Numbered from the stretch's first letter, positions 16,058 to 24,686 are shown. The stretch is DNA of 64,000 bases from Haloarcula ordinaria (GCF_029338275.1 NZ_CP119789.1:1302001-1366000); one strand, 5' to 3'. Made by a program: numbers and translations. Notes: generated by a model from the letters alone, not told the origin.

Positions 16058-17097
16058 CCGACCGCTCGCTCGTCGCACAGCCCGCCCGCGAGACGCTTCG
16101 CCGTGTCGTCCTGGTCCCGTCGTGGGTCGCCTCGCTGGTGCTCGCGGGACTCTTCCTGGCTGGCGCGTCGCTCTCGCCGTCGCTCCAGTACGTCCCGCTC
16201 GTCCTCAGCGTCGTCGTCTTTGGCCTCCCCCACGGGGCGGTAGACCACCTCGCGGTCGCGCGCGCCCGCGGACAGACCCCGACCTGGCGTGCCATCGCTC
16301 GCGTCGTCGCCCTCTACGCCGTGTTGGGTGGCGCGTACGCCGTGCTCTGGTTCCTCGCGCCGGCGGCCGCCTTCGTGCTGTTCATCGCCCTGACCTGGGC
16401 ACACTGGGGACAGGGGGACCTGTTCTCGCTGGTCGCGCTCGCCGACGCCGACCATATCCGGTCGACCGCGCAGCGCGTCGGCACCGTCGTCGTCCGGGGC
16501 GGGCTCCCGATGCTGGTCCCGTTGCTCGCCTTCCCGGCGTGGTACCGGCGGGTGGCCACCGACCTCGTCGGCCTGTTCGTCCCCGGCGCGACGGCGGCGC
16601 TCGACGTCGCCTTCCGGACTGACGCTCGCGTGGCCCTCGCCGCCGCGTACGGCACAGTACTGGTCGCGACGCTGGCGGTCGGCTACGCTCGCGCCGACGA
16701 CCGCGGGCCGTGGCTGGTCGACGCGGGCGAGACGCTGGGACTCGTCGCGTACTTCGCGCTCGTGCCGCCGGTGCTCGCTATCGGCGTCTACTTCTGTCTC
16801 TGGCACTCGCTCCGTCACGTCGCGCGCCTGTTACTGGTCGACGACCGCGCCGGGACGGCGCTCCGTAACCGGAATCCGACGCGCGCGCTCGTAGCGTTTG
16901 CCCGCGACGCCACCCCGCTCACCCTCGTGTCGCTCGCGCTGCTCGTCGGCCTCGCCGTGCTCGTCCCGACTCCCCCGCAGACGGTCCCGGAGTGGGTCGG
17001 GCTCTACCTCGTGTTCATCGCGGTTGTCACGCTCCCTCACGTCGCGGTGGTCTCGCTGATGGACGTCGAACAGGGTATCTGGACGGAAGGTGGTTGA
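16048..17097 (+). CDS. brp: Brp/Blh-family beta-carotene 15,15'-dioxygenase
   Basis: A 349-residue multi-pass membrane enzyme that cleaves beta-carotene into two retinals, the cofactor of rhodopsins. The histidines expected to hold the iron are in 'GLPHGAVDHLAVA' (near residue 56), 'LTWAHWGQGD' (near 115), 'WHSLRHVARLLL' (near 250) and 'LPHVAVVSLMD' (near 330). About nine hydrophobic segments are visible. The start at 16048 overlaps crtY by ten bases; an ATG at 16054 with a 4-base ATGA overlap is equally possible. No opsin gene lies in the window. Confidence 0.92.
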   Translation: MAMTDRSLVAQPARETLRRVVLVPSWVASLVLAGLFLAGASLSPSLQYVPLVLSVVVFGLPHGAVDHLAVARARGQTPTWRAIARVVALYAVLGGAYAVLWFLAPAAAFVLFIALTWAHWGQGDLFSLVALADADHIRSTAQRVGTVVVRGGLPMLVPLLAFPAWYRRVATDLVGLFVPGATAALDVAFRTDARVALAAAYGTVLVATLAVGYARADDRGPWLVDAGETLGLVAYFALVPPVLAIGVYFCLWHSLRHVARLLLVDDRAGTALRNRNPTRALVAFARDATPLTLVSLALLVGLAVLVPTPPQTVPEWVGLYLVFIAVVTLPHVAVVSLMDVEQGIWTEGG

Positions 17098-17356
17098 TTC
17101 AGCCCCAATTTCATATCGAAATAGCTCCACAAAACCACGTGAAGAGCAATATAGGCCCAATAGCGAAATATTAGAGTCAAAAATACGAAAAACGTAGATT
17201 AAAATGGATAAACAAGTCCAACTATGCCTAATATATGAGAGAAAGTTATAACGTGGATGGATTGCCGGTGATTGGCTGATACATCCTCCATAATTATACT
17301 TCGATACGAGTATCTATGTTCCCAGGCGAATCACAATCCTAACTTGTGTACATTTG
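17098..17356. other. AT-rich convergent intergenic island
   Basis: This 259-base stretch separates brp (+) from the iclR gene (-), both ending here. It is visibly AT-rich compared with its flanks and has no ORF with haloarchaeal character. It holds an inverted repeat ATACT-N8-AGTAT (17296-17313), which also fits TACT-N7-GAGTA, a pattern reported for the TrmB regulator of Halobacterium. With no promoter nearby, a terminator or a transferred remnant is as likely. Confidence 0.4.
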
Positions 17357-18130
17357 TTATTTGTTCTGGCCCGTCAGCTCGACCTGTATCGCCTTCGCCG
17401 TACTCAGGACCTGTCCGGTGATGTCCTCCTCCAGATACCGGCCGTGAAGCCTGTCTACCGGACCACAGACGCCCAGTGCGGCCATCCGACCCTCTTCGTC
17501 GGCCGTCACCGGCGCAGCGACGCCGACGATGCTCTCGAACTGTTCTCCTCTGCAGAACGCAACTCCCTCGTCGCGGACACCGCGGAGCGTCCGTTTCAGT
17601 TCCGCAGGGTCGGTGATGGTTGCGCTGGTCGGTGCGACGAGGTCGCGGTCGTCCAGGACCTCGTCGAGACGGTCCGCCGAGAGTGCCGAGAGCATCGCCT
17701 TCCCGGGCGCGTTCACGTGGAGCGGGAGCCGCTCGCCGGCCACGTAGCGAGGTGACCACCCGCCCAACGCCTCGGCGATGTACGCGGGCACGCCGACGGA
17801 TTCTTCGAGGACGAACAACACCGCCGTCTCTCCGGACGCCGACGCGAGGTTGTCGAGATGGCGCTTGGCCGCGGTGTACACGGGCAGCCCCTGGAGTGTC
17901 TTCGCCCCGGGGTACAGCGTGCACAGCGACGGCGCGTACTTCGCCCCGTGCTTGCTGACGTAGTTCCGCGCCCGGAGCGTCGAGAGATGGTTGTGGACCA
18001 CGCTCTTCGAGACACCCAGGCTGTCGGCGAGTGCCGTCACGCCCATCGGTTCGGGTGACTCGACGAGCGTCTCGAACAGGTCGAGCGAGGTTTCCGTCGC
18101 GTCGATGGTGTAGTCCGGGTCGTCGGGCAT
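17357..18130 (-). CDS. IclR-family transcriptional regulator of the sugar island
   Basis: A 257-residue IclR protein. The winged helix covers about residues 10-70 ('VTALADSLGVSKSVVHNHLSTLRARNYV'), and the effector-binding GAF-like domain covers 80-250, with 'LPLHVNAPGKAMLSAL' and 'GVRDEGVAFCRGEQFESIVGVAAPV' in pieces. The MPDD start at 18130 gives the usual acidic N-terminus; an upstream extension is basic. It lies at the edge of a sugar/polyol cluster that it probably controls. Two inverted copies of a 17-bp GTTC-N9-GAAC site sit upstream (18167-18183 and 18281-18297), consistent with autoregulation. Confidence 0.9.
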   Translation of the reverse strand: MPDDPDYTIDATETSLDLFETLVESPEPMGVTALADSLGVSKSVVHNHLSTLRARNYVSKHGAKYAPSLCTLYPGAKTLQGLPVYTAAKRHLDNLASASGETAVLFVLEESVGVPAYIAEALGGWSPRYVAGERLPLHVNAPGKAMLSALSADRLDEVLDDRDLVAPTSATITDPAELKRTLRGVRDEGVAFCRGEQFESIVGVAAPVTADEEGRMAALGVCGPVDRLHGRYLEEDITGQVLSTAKAIQVELTGQNK

Positions 18131-18166
18131 GCTTTCAGCACGTACGGCTCGAACCCTCAAAACTCT

Positions 18167-18297
18167 GTTCGTTAGAGAAGAACAAACTGGCCGTGTGTAC
18201 ACGTGCCATGTTCACATATATCATTAATAACCAGGCACAATACAGTATGTTCCCCCACCGAACTGTACTGAAATAATATCGTTCTTCTCTGGAGAAC
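18167..18297. promoter_or_regulatory. Paired GTTC-N9-GAAC sites upstream of iclR
   Basis: GTTCGTTAGAGAAGAAC at 18167-18183 and GTTCTTCTCTGGAGAAC at 18281-18297 are inverted copies: the second, reverse complemented, matches the first at 14 of 17 positions. Their centres are 114 bases apart. The first site lies just upstream of a TATA-like TTTTGA (18157-18164, minus strand) about 30 bases before the iclR start. A weaker GTTC-N7-GAAC lies between them (18250-18264). They look like IclR operators that could form a loop; this is inference. Confidence 0.5.
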
Positions 18298-18414
18298 GGC
18301 TGGGTTGGGGTCCGGGGTGGCCACGTCGCTCACTCGTCGTCCACCATGCAGAATCCGTTGCGATCGTTCGAGCGTCGTCCCGTGCGGATAGCGTCGTACG
18401 GCGGGATGTTCGGG

Positions 18415-19446
18415 TCAGCTCGGACTCGGGTCGACGATCTTCTTCAGTCCCTCGGCGTCTCCCATGCGCTTGAACGCGTTGGGGAGGTCCTCCAGGTCGA
18501 TGTGCTCGGTGATGACGCTATCGGCGTCGATTCGGCCGGTCTGCAGCATGTCGATGGCCCGCTGGAAGTCGTCGGTGTTCAGCGCGAACGAGCCGCGGTA
18601 GTCGACCTCGTTGAAGAATATGTCGAAGGGGCTGACCTCCAGCGTCGCGTCCTGGCTGGGGACGCCGAAGATGAGCGTGGTTCCCCCGTTGGCAGTGACG
18701 GCGTTTGCCTGCTCGATTGTCGGCACGAGACCGATGGCCTCGGCGCCGACGTCGACCTTCCCGCCGGCGGCCTCGGGGATCGCCGTCTCCGGGTCCACCT
18801 CGTTCGGGTCGACGACCGCGTCCGCGCCGAGCTCGGCTGCGAGCGCCCGTCGTTCGTCGTCCAGTTCCGAGACCACGATGGGGCCCGCGCCCGCGTTGCG
18901 GAACGACTGGAGGAGCAGGAGGCCGATGGGACCCGCACCGATGATGGCGACGCTGTCACCCGGTGTGAGGTCGGCCACCTCGACGCCGTGGACACAGCAC
19001 GCCAGGGGCTCGGCCAGCGCGGCGTGCTCGAAGGGGAGGTCGCCGATGTCCTCGACACACATCTCCGGGACCCGGACGTATTCGGCGAAGGCGCCGTCGC
19101 GGACCGTCTCGGCTGCCCCGCCGATACTCGTACTGCTCACACAGAGGTTCGTATCCCCCTGCTTGCAGTACGAACACACGTTACAGGGGACGGTCGGGTT
19201 GACGGCGACGCGGTCGCCGACCTCCACGCTGTCGACGTCGGCACCGACGTCGGCGACGGTCCCCGCACTCTCGTGGCCCGGCACCACCGGCGGGTCGACA
19301 GGGAAGGTGCCGTGATACATGTGGTAGTCGGTCATGCAGACGCTGCAGGCACCGACCTCGACGAGCACCTCGTCGGGCTCGGGCGTGGGGCGGTCGCGCT
19401 CCTGCACCTCGATCTCCCCGACGCCCGTCAGCGCGGCGACGCGCAT
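18415..19446 (-). CDS. Zinc-dependent medium-chain alcohol/polyol dehydrogenase
   Basis: A 343-residue MDR-family dehydrogenase. The catalytic zinc region is 'GACSVCMTDYHMYHG' (about 32-46) with GHESAG (about 58), the structural zinc site is the four-cysteine PCNVCSYCKQGDTNLC (about 88-103), and the nucleotide-binding GAGPIG is near 170. Such enzymes oxidise sugar alcohols, sugars or threonine with NAD(P). It lies between iclR and the divergent ABC importer operon, so a role in oxidising the imported compound is likely. The ATG at 19446 begins MRVAALTGVGEIEVQ. Confidence 0.88.
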   Translation of the reverse strand: MRVAALTGVGEIEVQERDRPTPEPDEVLVEVGACSVCMTDYHMYHGTFPVDPPVVPGHESAGTVADVGADVDSVEVGDRVAVNPTVPCNVCSYCKQGDTNLCVSSTSIGGAAETVRDGAFAEYVRVPEMCVEDIGDLPFEHAALAEPLACCVHGVEVADLTPGDSVAIIGAGPIGLLLLQSFRNAGAGPIVVSELDDERRALAAELGADAVVDPNEVDPETAIPEAAGGKVDVGAEAIGLVPTIEQANAVTANGGTTLIFGVPSQDATLEVSPFDIFFNEVDYRGSFALNTDDFQRAIDMLQTGRIDADSVITEHIDLEDLPNAFKRMGDAEGLKKIVDPSPS

Positions 19447-19893
19447 CAGTCGGCGCCCCCCCGGGCGCGCCCGATTGTAGTGGCTGTGCGATACTGGTCT
19501 GGCTGAAGTTCGTTCCGTGTCATTGTCTCTGACTGGTGGTAGGCCGACTGGAGGCGACCGGAGGCCCACCAGTGACCGTTCCTCGCTGGTCGCCGCGCGT
19601 CTGTGGCCACTGGTCTCTCGGCCTGCTTCGTTCCGGATTTGTATGAGGGTCTATTAAAAACTTTCCACCGCCGTGGCGGCAGTGGTGGGGCTCGAAGCGC
19701 TGGAACACTCGATTGCCCGCGGGCGTGGAGCACCGATAGCGCCACCTTCTACACCCTGTGTTGGCCATCTAGACTGCCTCTACCGTACGTTTCGACGCTT
19801 GGGCGCACTCGGCGCGAACGTGACCACTATCTAGATAGAAGGGAGTACCTTTATTATCTATGAACAATGTGCTACGATTGAGGCAACTGAAGC
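19447..19893. promoter_or_regulatory. Divergent promoter region between dehydrogenase and ABC importer
   Basis: These 447 bases hold no convincing gene. Toward the importer there is a TATA box CTTTATTA (19849-19856), giving a short leader before the ATG at 19894. Directly upstream is the perfect 12-bp palindrome CTATCTAGATAG (19827-19838), placed where an activator would touch TFB. Toward the dehydrogenase, TTTTTAATA on the minus strand (about 19653-19661) is the best TATA candidate and would give a leader of about 180 bases. Confidence 0.45.
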
Positions 19894-21372
19894 ATGCCAA
19901 GCAATTCCAACAGGCGGAAGTTTCTGAAAGCGACAGGTGTCGGAATCGCGGCCGGCCTCGCTGGCTGTACGCGAGGCGGCTCAGATGGTGGCAGTGACGG
20001 TGGCTCGGGTGGCGGCTCGGGCGACGGTGGCTCGGGCGACGGTGGCTCGGGCGACGGTGGCTCGACCGGTGACGGTGGCTCGGGCGACGGGAGCTCCGAG
20101 GACGAACTCGTCATCCCACTGAGCGAGTACGACAGCGCCGACATCGACTGGCGCCAGTTCGAGGGCGACACGATCAACATCGGTGCCGTCCAGCACCCGT
20201 GGGTGTCGGCGATTCGGCCGGCCATCCCGGTGTTCGAGGAACTGACCGGCATCGACGTCCAGTGGAACATCCTGCCTGAGAACCAGTTCCGGACCAAGCG
20301 ACAGACCGACGCGAGCACCGGTGCGGGACAGTTCGACGTGTTCTTCATGGACCAGGTCGTCAACCAGTTCCGTGAGGAAGGCTGGCTCCAGCCGCTCGAC
20401 CCCTACTTCGAGGACGAGAGCCTCTACGACGAGAACTTCTACCAGCCCAACGACCTCTTCGAGTCGTCCCGCTGGCAGGCCCACGGTGGTGGCTACAGCG
20501 ACAACTGGACTGGCCTCCCCATCACGGTCGAGGTCCAGACCCAGTTCTACCGCCAGGACCTCTACGACAAGCACGACCTGGAGGTCGCCGAGACGTGGGA
20601 ACAGCACCGTCAGAACGCGCAGGTCCTCCACGAGAACGAAGACGTCGCCGGGACGTCCGGTCGTGGGCAGAAGGGCTACGGGATGAACATCTACATCCTG
20701 AACACGCTCCTCCGCCAGAAGGGGACCAGCCTCTGGACCGACTTCCCGAACGACTCCGGGCTCGACACCGAGGGCGTCATCGAGGCGGCCGAGTACTATT
20801 CGAGCCTGCTGCAGGACTACGGACCCGACGGCGCGTCGACCCAGACCTGGTCCGACGTCCAGGCCGCGATGGCGGAAGGCCAGACCGGTCACATCGTCGC
20901 AGACGCCAACATGTTCTGGGGCGGCCTCACCAACGACGAGTCCGCCGTCCAGGACACCGTCCGGATCGCGAAGGTGCCTAAGCCGGAGGGCGGCGAGCTG
21001 GCACCGAACGCGTTCAACTGGCAGATCTCCACGTCGACGAACGCCAGCAACTCCGAGCAGGCGTTCCTGTTCATGCAGTGGGCGACCTCGCCACCGACCG
21101 ACCTCTGGATCAACACGGAGAGCAGCGGTGTGTTCTCGGTGCGTGAGTCCACCTGGGAGAACGAGGACTACATCTCGAAGGTCGGCGAGGACTACGCGAC
21201 GGTCTCGCTCGAATCGCTCCGGGTCTCAGCGCCTGACCCATTCGACCGCAAGTACCCCGAATGGGGGCAGCGCTACTCCGAGGAACTGCAGCGAGCCATC
21301 GCCGGCCAGAAAGACGCCGAGACTGCGATGATGGACGCCGCGGCGGCCGCCGAAGACATCTACAGCGGCTAA
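19894..21372 (+). CDS. ABC importer sugar-binding lipoprotein (CUT1 family)
   Basis: A 492-residue extracellular solute-binding protein. The N-terminus carries a twin-arginine motif RRKFLK (residues 7-12) and the lipobox LAGC with Cys25, so it is exported folded by Tat and lipid-anchored. Residues 27-68 are a Gly/Ser/Asp linker encoded by near-perfect 15-base repeats. The remaining 420 residues show the family-1 solute-binding pattern ('INIGAVQHPWVSAIRPAIPVFEELTGI', 'TGAGQFDVFFMDQV'). The next genes are two permeases and the ATPase. A T5 tract (21399-21403) just after the stop may terminate part of the transcripts and raise the share of this subunit. Confidence 0.93.
   Translation: MPSNSNRRKFLKATGVGIAAGLAGCTRGGSDGGSDGGSGGGSGDGGSGDGGSGDGGSTGDGGSGDGSSEDELVIPLSEYDSADIDWRQFEGDTINIGAVQHPWVSAIRPAIPVFEELTGIDVQWNILPENQFRTKRQTDASTGAGQFDVFFMDQVVNQFREEGWLQPLDPYFEDESLYDENFYQPNDLFESSRWQAHGGGYSDNWTGLPITVEVQTQFYRQDLYDKHDLEVAETWEQHRQNAQVLHENEDVAGTSGRGQKGYGMNIYILNTLLRQKGTSLWTDFPNDSGLDTEGVIEAAEYYSSLLQDYGPDGASTQTWSDVQAAMAEGQTGHIVADANMFWGGLTNDESAVQDTVRIAKVPKPEGGELAPNAFNWQISTSTNASNSEQAFLFMQWATSPPTDLWINTESSGVFSVRESTWENEDYISKVGEDYATVSLESLRVSAPDPFDRKYPEWGQRYSEELQRAIAGQKDAETAMMDAAAAAEDIYSG
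20026..20088 (+). repeat. 15-base tandem repeat in the lipoprotein linker
   Basis: GGTGGCTCGGGCGAC occurs at 20026-20040, 20041-20055 and 20074-20088, with a variant copy between. Each unit codes for GGSGD, so changes in copy number keep the frame and only alter the length of the linker between lipid anchor and binding domain. Confidence 0.75.
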
Positions 21373-21414
21373 GGCCAGGCGACAGACCGCTCGGTCAATT
21401 TTTCCCACAATCCC

Positions 21415-22347
21415 ATGAGCACACCAACACAAACAGAAACAAGCAACACAAAAGGGCTCGCCAGACTCAGCGACCTGTGGAACGAGTATCTCCCGTACTG
21501 GTTCATCGCACCGATGGTGCTGGTGATGGTGAGCATCACCTTCTTCCCCGGTGCCTACGACCTGTACCTCTCGCTGATCGAGGAGCCCTCGCTGAACATC
21601 TTCGCGGCCGAGTTCGCCGGCCTCGACAACTTCCGGACCGCGTTCACCCGCGGGGGCGCGTTCCACTCGTTCGTCATCACGGTCACCGTGGTCATCAGCG
21701 CGCTGCTCCTCGAGAGCGTCCTCGGATTCTTCCTGGCGGCGTTCGTCGCCGGCGTCGAATCCAACCGGCTGAAGTCGTTCTACCGGGTCCTGTTCATCCT
21801 GCCGATGGCAGTCGCGCCCGTCTCGCTCGCGACGATCGGACGACTCATGCTGAACACCGAGGTCGGAATCATCCCGTACGTCATCAACGCGGCGACGCCG
21901 TTCGCCGCGCCGGCGTTCCTCTCGGACCTACCGCTGCTGACTGTCATCCTGCTTGATACGTGGAACTGGACGCCGTTCATGTTCATCATCTTCTACGCCG
22001 GCCTCTCGTCGGTGCCCGACACGCTCGTCGAGGCGTCGCGGGTCGACGGTGCGCCGCTGTGGCGGCGCTACGTCCACGTCATCATCCCGTACATCAAGCC
22101 GGTGGTGTTCGTCGCCACCCTCATCCGGATGATCGACCTGTTCCGGACGTTCGGCGTGGTGTACGGCCTGACCCAGGGCGGTCCAGGGACGGCGACCCAG
22201 CTGGTGAGTATCAACATCTACGAACAGATGTTCATCAACAACCAGATTAACGTCGCGGCTGCCATCGCAGTCGTCTACCTGGTCTTCGTCATCGCCATCG
22301 CGAACATCGTCATCGCGAAGGTCGGCTTCGAGGGGGTGTGGGACTGA
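21415..22347 (+). CDS. Sugar ABC importer permease (MalF/UgpA type)
   Basis: A 310-residue inner-membrane permease with six membrane segments after a polar N-terminus of about 30 residues. The coupling EAA motif is 'EASRVDGAPLWRRYVHVIIPYIKP' in pieces, near residues 203-227, and marks it as the MalF/UgpA-like member of a CUT1 importer. Its stop overlaps the start of the second permease (TGATG). Together with the binding protein and the UgpC-like ATPase it imports a sugar, an oligosaccharide or a polyol. Confidence 0.94.
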   Translation: MSTPTQTETSNTKGLARLSDLWNEYLPYWFIAPMVLVMVSITFFPGAYDLYLSLIEEPSLNIFAAEFAGLDNFRTAFTRGGAFHSFVITVTVVISALLLESVLGFFLAAFVAGVESNRLKSFYRVLFILPMAVAPVSLATIGRLMLNTEVGIIPYVINAATPFAAPAFLSDLPLLTVILLDTWNWTPFMFIIFYAGLSSVPDTLVEASRVDGAPLWRRYVHVIIPYIKPVVFVATLIRMIDLFRTFGVVYGLTQGGPGTATQLVSINIYEQMFINNQINVAAAIAVVYLVFVIAIANIVIAKVGFEGVWD

Positions 22348-23222
22348 TGGCGACGTCAGACGTCGAACCCGGCTCGGAACAGCGACTCGATAAGGACACG
22401 CGGGAGACGCTCGTGAAGGTCGCTCGGCACGCCGTCCTCCTGACGTGGTCGTTCGTCGTGCTGTTCCCGCTGTACTGGCTGGCGTCCATGTCGCTGAAAC
22501 CGCCGGGGCAAGCGAACTCGCTCCCGCCGGACTGGATCTTCCTGCCGACGGTGTACAACTACCTCGAGCTCGTCCAGCAGTCGGACTTCGTCGGGGCGTT
22601 CCTCAACAGTCTGCTCATGGTCGGGGCGTCGGTCATCCTCGTCTTGCTCATCGGCGTGCCCGCCGCGTACGTCCTCTCGCGGTACGACATCCCGATGGAG
22701 CGGGACGTGCTCGTGTGGATCCTCTCCTCGCGGATGCTCCCGCCGATCGCCGTCGTGCTCCCCTTCTTCATCATCTTCCGGGAGCTCAACCTCTTCGACA
22801 CGCGCATCGGGATGGTGCTGATGTACATCAGCATCAACCTCTCGCTGGTCGTCTGGGTGATGAAGGCGTTCTTCGACGGCATCCCCGAGACGCTGGAGGA
22901 GGCCGCACGCGTCGACGGGGCGACCCAGTTCCAGGGCTTCCGCAAGGTCGTCTTACCGGCCGCCAAGCCCGGGATCTTCTCGGTCGCCATCATCAGCTTC
23001 ATCTTCGCGTGGATCGAGCTGCTGTTCGGGCTCGTGCTGACGAGTTTCGAGGCAGTGCCGGTGACGCTGTTCGTCTACTCCTTCATCGGCTCTCGATCCA
23101 TCGAGTGGTCGATGCTGGCGGCCGCGTCGATGTCGATGATTATCCCCGTGGCAATCTTCCTGGTCGCGGTCAACAAGTATCTCGCTGCGGGTCTCAGCTT
23201 CGGTGTGGTGATCAAAGAATGA
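22347..23222 (+). CDS. Sugar ABC importer permease (MalG/UgpE type)
   Basis: A 291-residue permease with six membrane segments. The EAA motif EEAARVDGATQFQGFRKVV (near residues 180-198) and 'PPIAVVLPFFIIFRELNLFDT' identify the MalG/UgpE-like partner. I use the ATG at 22347, which overlaps the stop of the previous gene, rather than a GTG three codons earlier. Its own stop overlaps the ATG of a 31-codon ORF that leads to the ATPase gene. Confidence 0.94.
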   Translation: MATSDVEPGSEQRLDKDTRETLVKVARHAVLLTWSFVVLFPLYWLASMSLKPPGQANSLPPDWIFLPTVYNYLELVQQSDFVGAFLNSLLMVGASVILVLLIGVPAAYVLSRYDIPMERDVLVWILSSRMLPPIAVVLPFFIIFRELNLFDTRIGMVLMYISINLSLVVWVMKAFFDGIPETLEEAARVDGATQFQGFRKVVLPAAKPGIFSVAIISFIFAWIELLFGLVLTSFEAVPVTLFVYSFIGSRSIEWSMLAAASMSMIIPVAIFLVAVNKYLAAGLSFGVVIKE

Positions 23223-23314
23223 GCACGATTCCAGACGGACGGCAGGTCTCGCTCGCAAACCACACCCTCGCAGCAGGGGTACATTCAGGTAGCTGCACAA
23301 CGGAGGCACGATAA
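23219..23314 (+). CDS. Candidate 31-residue coupling micro-ORF
   Basis: ATG at 23219 overlaps the permease stop (ATGA) and the TAA at 23312-23314 overlaps the ATPase ATG (TAATG). The 31-codon ORF between them has no recognisable sequence (it starts MSTIPDGRQVSL and ends GSCTTEAR). Both overlaps have the geometry of translational coupling, so a ribosome could pass from permease to ATPase without a gap. It may be a true microprotein, a coupling device, or chance. Confidence 0.35.
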   Translation: MSTIPDGRQVSLANHTLAAGVHSGSCTTEAR

Positions 23315-24477
23315 TGGCTCGTATCACGATAGACGACGTAACGAAACGGTTCGGAGAGGGCGAGGACTCGGTCGTCGCGGTCGACGACGTCTCGCTCAAC
23401 ATGAAAGACGGCGAGTTCATCGTCTTCGTCGGCCCGTCGGGCAGTGGGAAGTCGACGCTCATGCGCATCGTCGCTGGGCTCGAGTCCCAGTCCGAGGGCG
23501 ACATCATGATCGGTGACACCGTCGTCAATCAGCTGGGACCGCGCGCCCGGGACATCGCGATGGTGTTCCAGAACTACGCGCTGTACCCGAACATGACCGT
23601 CGAGGAGAACATGTCCTTCGGGCTGAAGATGTCGACGGACCTCTCCGACGACGAGATCGAGCGACAGGTGACGGAAGCCGCCGAGATGATGGGCATCGGC
23701 CCGCTGCTGGACAACCGACCCGGCGAGCTGTCGGGCGGCCAGCAACAGCGGGTGGCGCTCGGTCGCGCCATCGTCAGGGACCCGAACGTGTTCCTGATGG
23801 ACGAACCGCTCAGTAACCTGGACGCGAAGCTCCGGGCGGAGATGCGCACGGAGATCAACCGGCTCCAGAACGACCTCGACGTCACGACGCTCTACGTCAC
23901 GCACGACCAGACGGAGGCGATGACGATGGGCGACCGACTGGTCATCCTCAACTACGGGGAGATCCAGCAGGTCGGGACGCCTCTGGAGTGTTTCTACCGG
24001 CCGTCCAACCAGTTCGTCGCCGGCTTCCTCGGCTCGCCGTCGATGAACTTCTTCGACGGGCACGTCGAGGGCGGCACGTTCCGTACCGACGGGTTCGACT
24101 TCGACCTGACCGACCGGATGCAGACGTCCGTCGGCGACCGGAGCGAACTCGTCCTCGGCGTCCGGCCGGAGGACATCACCCTGCACGACGAACCGACCGT
24201 CGGCACCGAGTTCGAGGCCGTCGTCGACGTCGTCGAACCGATGGGGAGCATCTCCTACGTCTACCTGCAACCGACCAACCAGGACCACGACCAGACGTTC
24301 ATCGTCGAGACGGACGGGCAGCGCCCCATCTCCGAGGAACAGTCGGTCTACGTCGACATCCCGTCCGAAGACGTCCACCTGTTCGACGCGGAGACCGGCG
24401 AGACCATCCACCAGCGCCAGCTCGACGAGCAGGCGGAGGTCGCCCTCGAAGAGCGGATGCAGACCGTCAACAGCTGA
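23314..24477 (+). CDS. Sugar ABC importer ATPase (UgpC/MsmX type)
   Basis: A 387-residue ATPase. Walker A GPSGSGKST is near residues 38-46, the Q-loop 'MVFQNYALYPNMTV' near 85, the signature LSGGQQQRVALGRAI near 140 and the Walker B 'VFLMDEPLSNLDA' near 158. The C-terminal 140 residues are the regulatory TOBE/OB domain typical of MalK/UgpC ATPases, and the tail has an extra acidic segment. It is the last gene of the importer operon and convergent with the SDR gene 209 bases away. This ATPase type often serves several importers. Confidence 0.94.
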   Translation: MARITIDDVTKRFGEGEDSVVAVDDVSLNMKDGEFIVFVGPSGSGKSTLMRIVAGLESQSEGDIMIGDTVVNQLGPRARDIAMVFQNYALYPNMTVEENMSFGLKMSTDLSDDEIERQVTEAAEMMGIGPLLDNRPGELSGGQQQRVALGRAIVRDPNVFLMDEPLSNLDAKLRAEMRTEINRLQNDLDVTTLYVTHDQTEAMTMGDRLVILNYGEIQQVGTPLECFYRPSNQFVAGFLGSPSMNFFDGHVEGGTFRTDGFDFDLTDRMQTSVGDRSELVLGVRPEDITLHDEPTVGTEFEAVVDVVEPMGSISYVYLQPTNQDHDQTFIVETDGQRPISEEQSVYVDIPSEDVHLFDAETGETIHQRQLDEQAEVALEERMQTVNS

Positions 24478-24686
24478 GCGCCCTCGCCTTTCTCACTACC
24501 GTCTTGGCTGCTGCCCACCGAGCCTCCCGCATCGACTGCCCGTGACCGAGCGGGCTTCTCGACGCCGGGCCTCAGACAGCTTCAGACGCCGTTCGGACTC
24601 GAGAGTAACAGCGGTCTGTCGACCGGGCGGCGCGACGGGTGTCGCGACTGCCCGATTGAGTGACGGCCGAAGAAGCGCCTCGCGTC

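Noticed and set aside
19603..19863. 86-residue frame in the dehydrogenase-importer promoter region
   Set aside because: It runs through the likely promoters and palindrome and has no haloarchaeal protein character.
20026..20088. Possible CRISPR-like repeat
   Set aside because: Units are contiguous coding repeats in a Gly/Ser linker without spacers. No CRISPR array was seen in the window.
22445..23314. Long frame overlapping the second permease
   Set aside because: The Arg/His-rich product is a frame-shift shadow of the permease. Only its last 31 codons, which start at their own ATG, are listed as a candidate micro-ORF.
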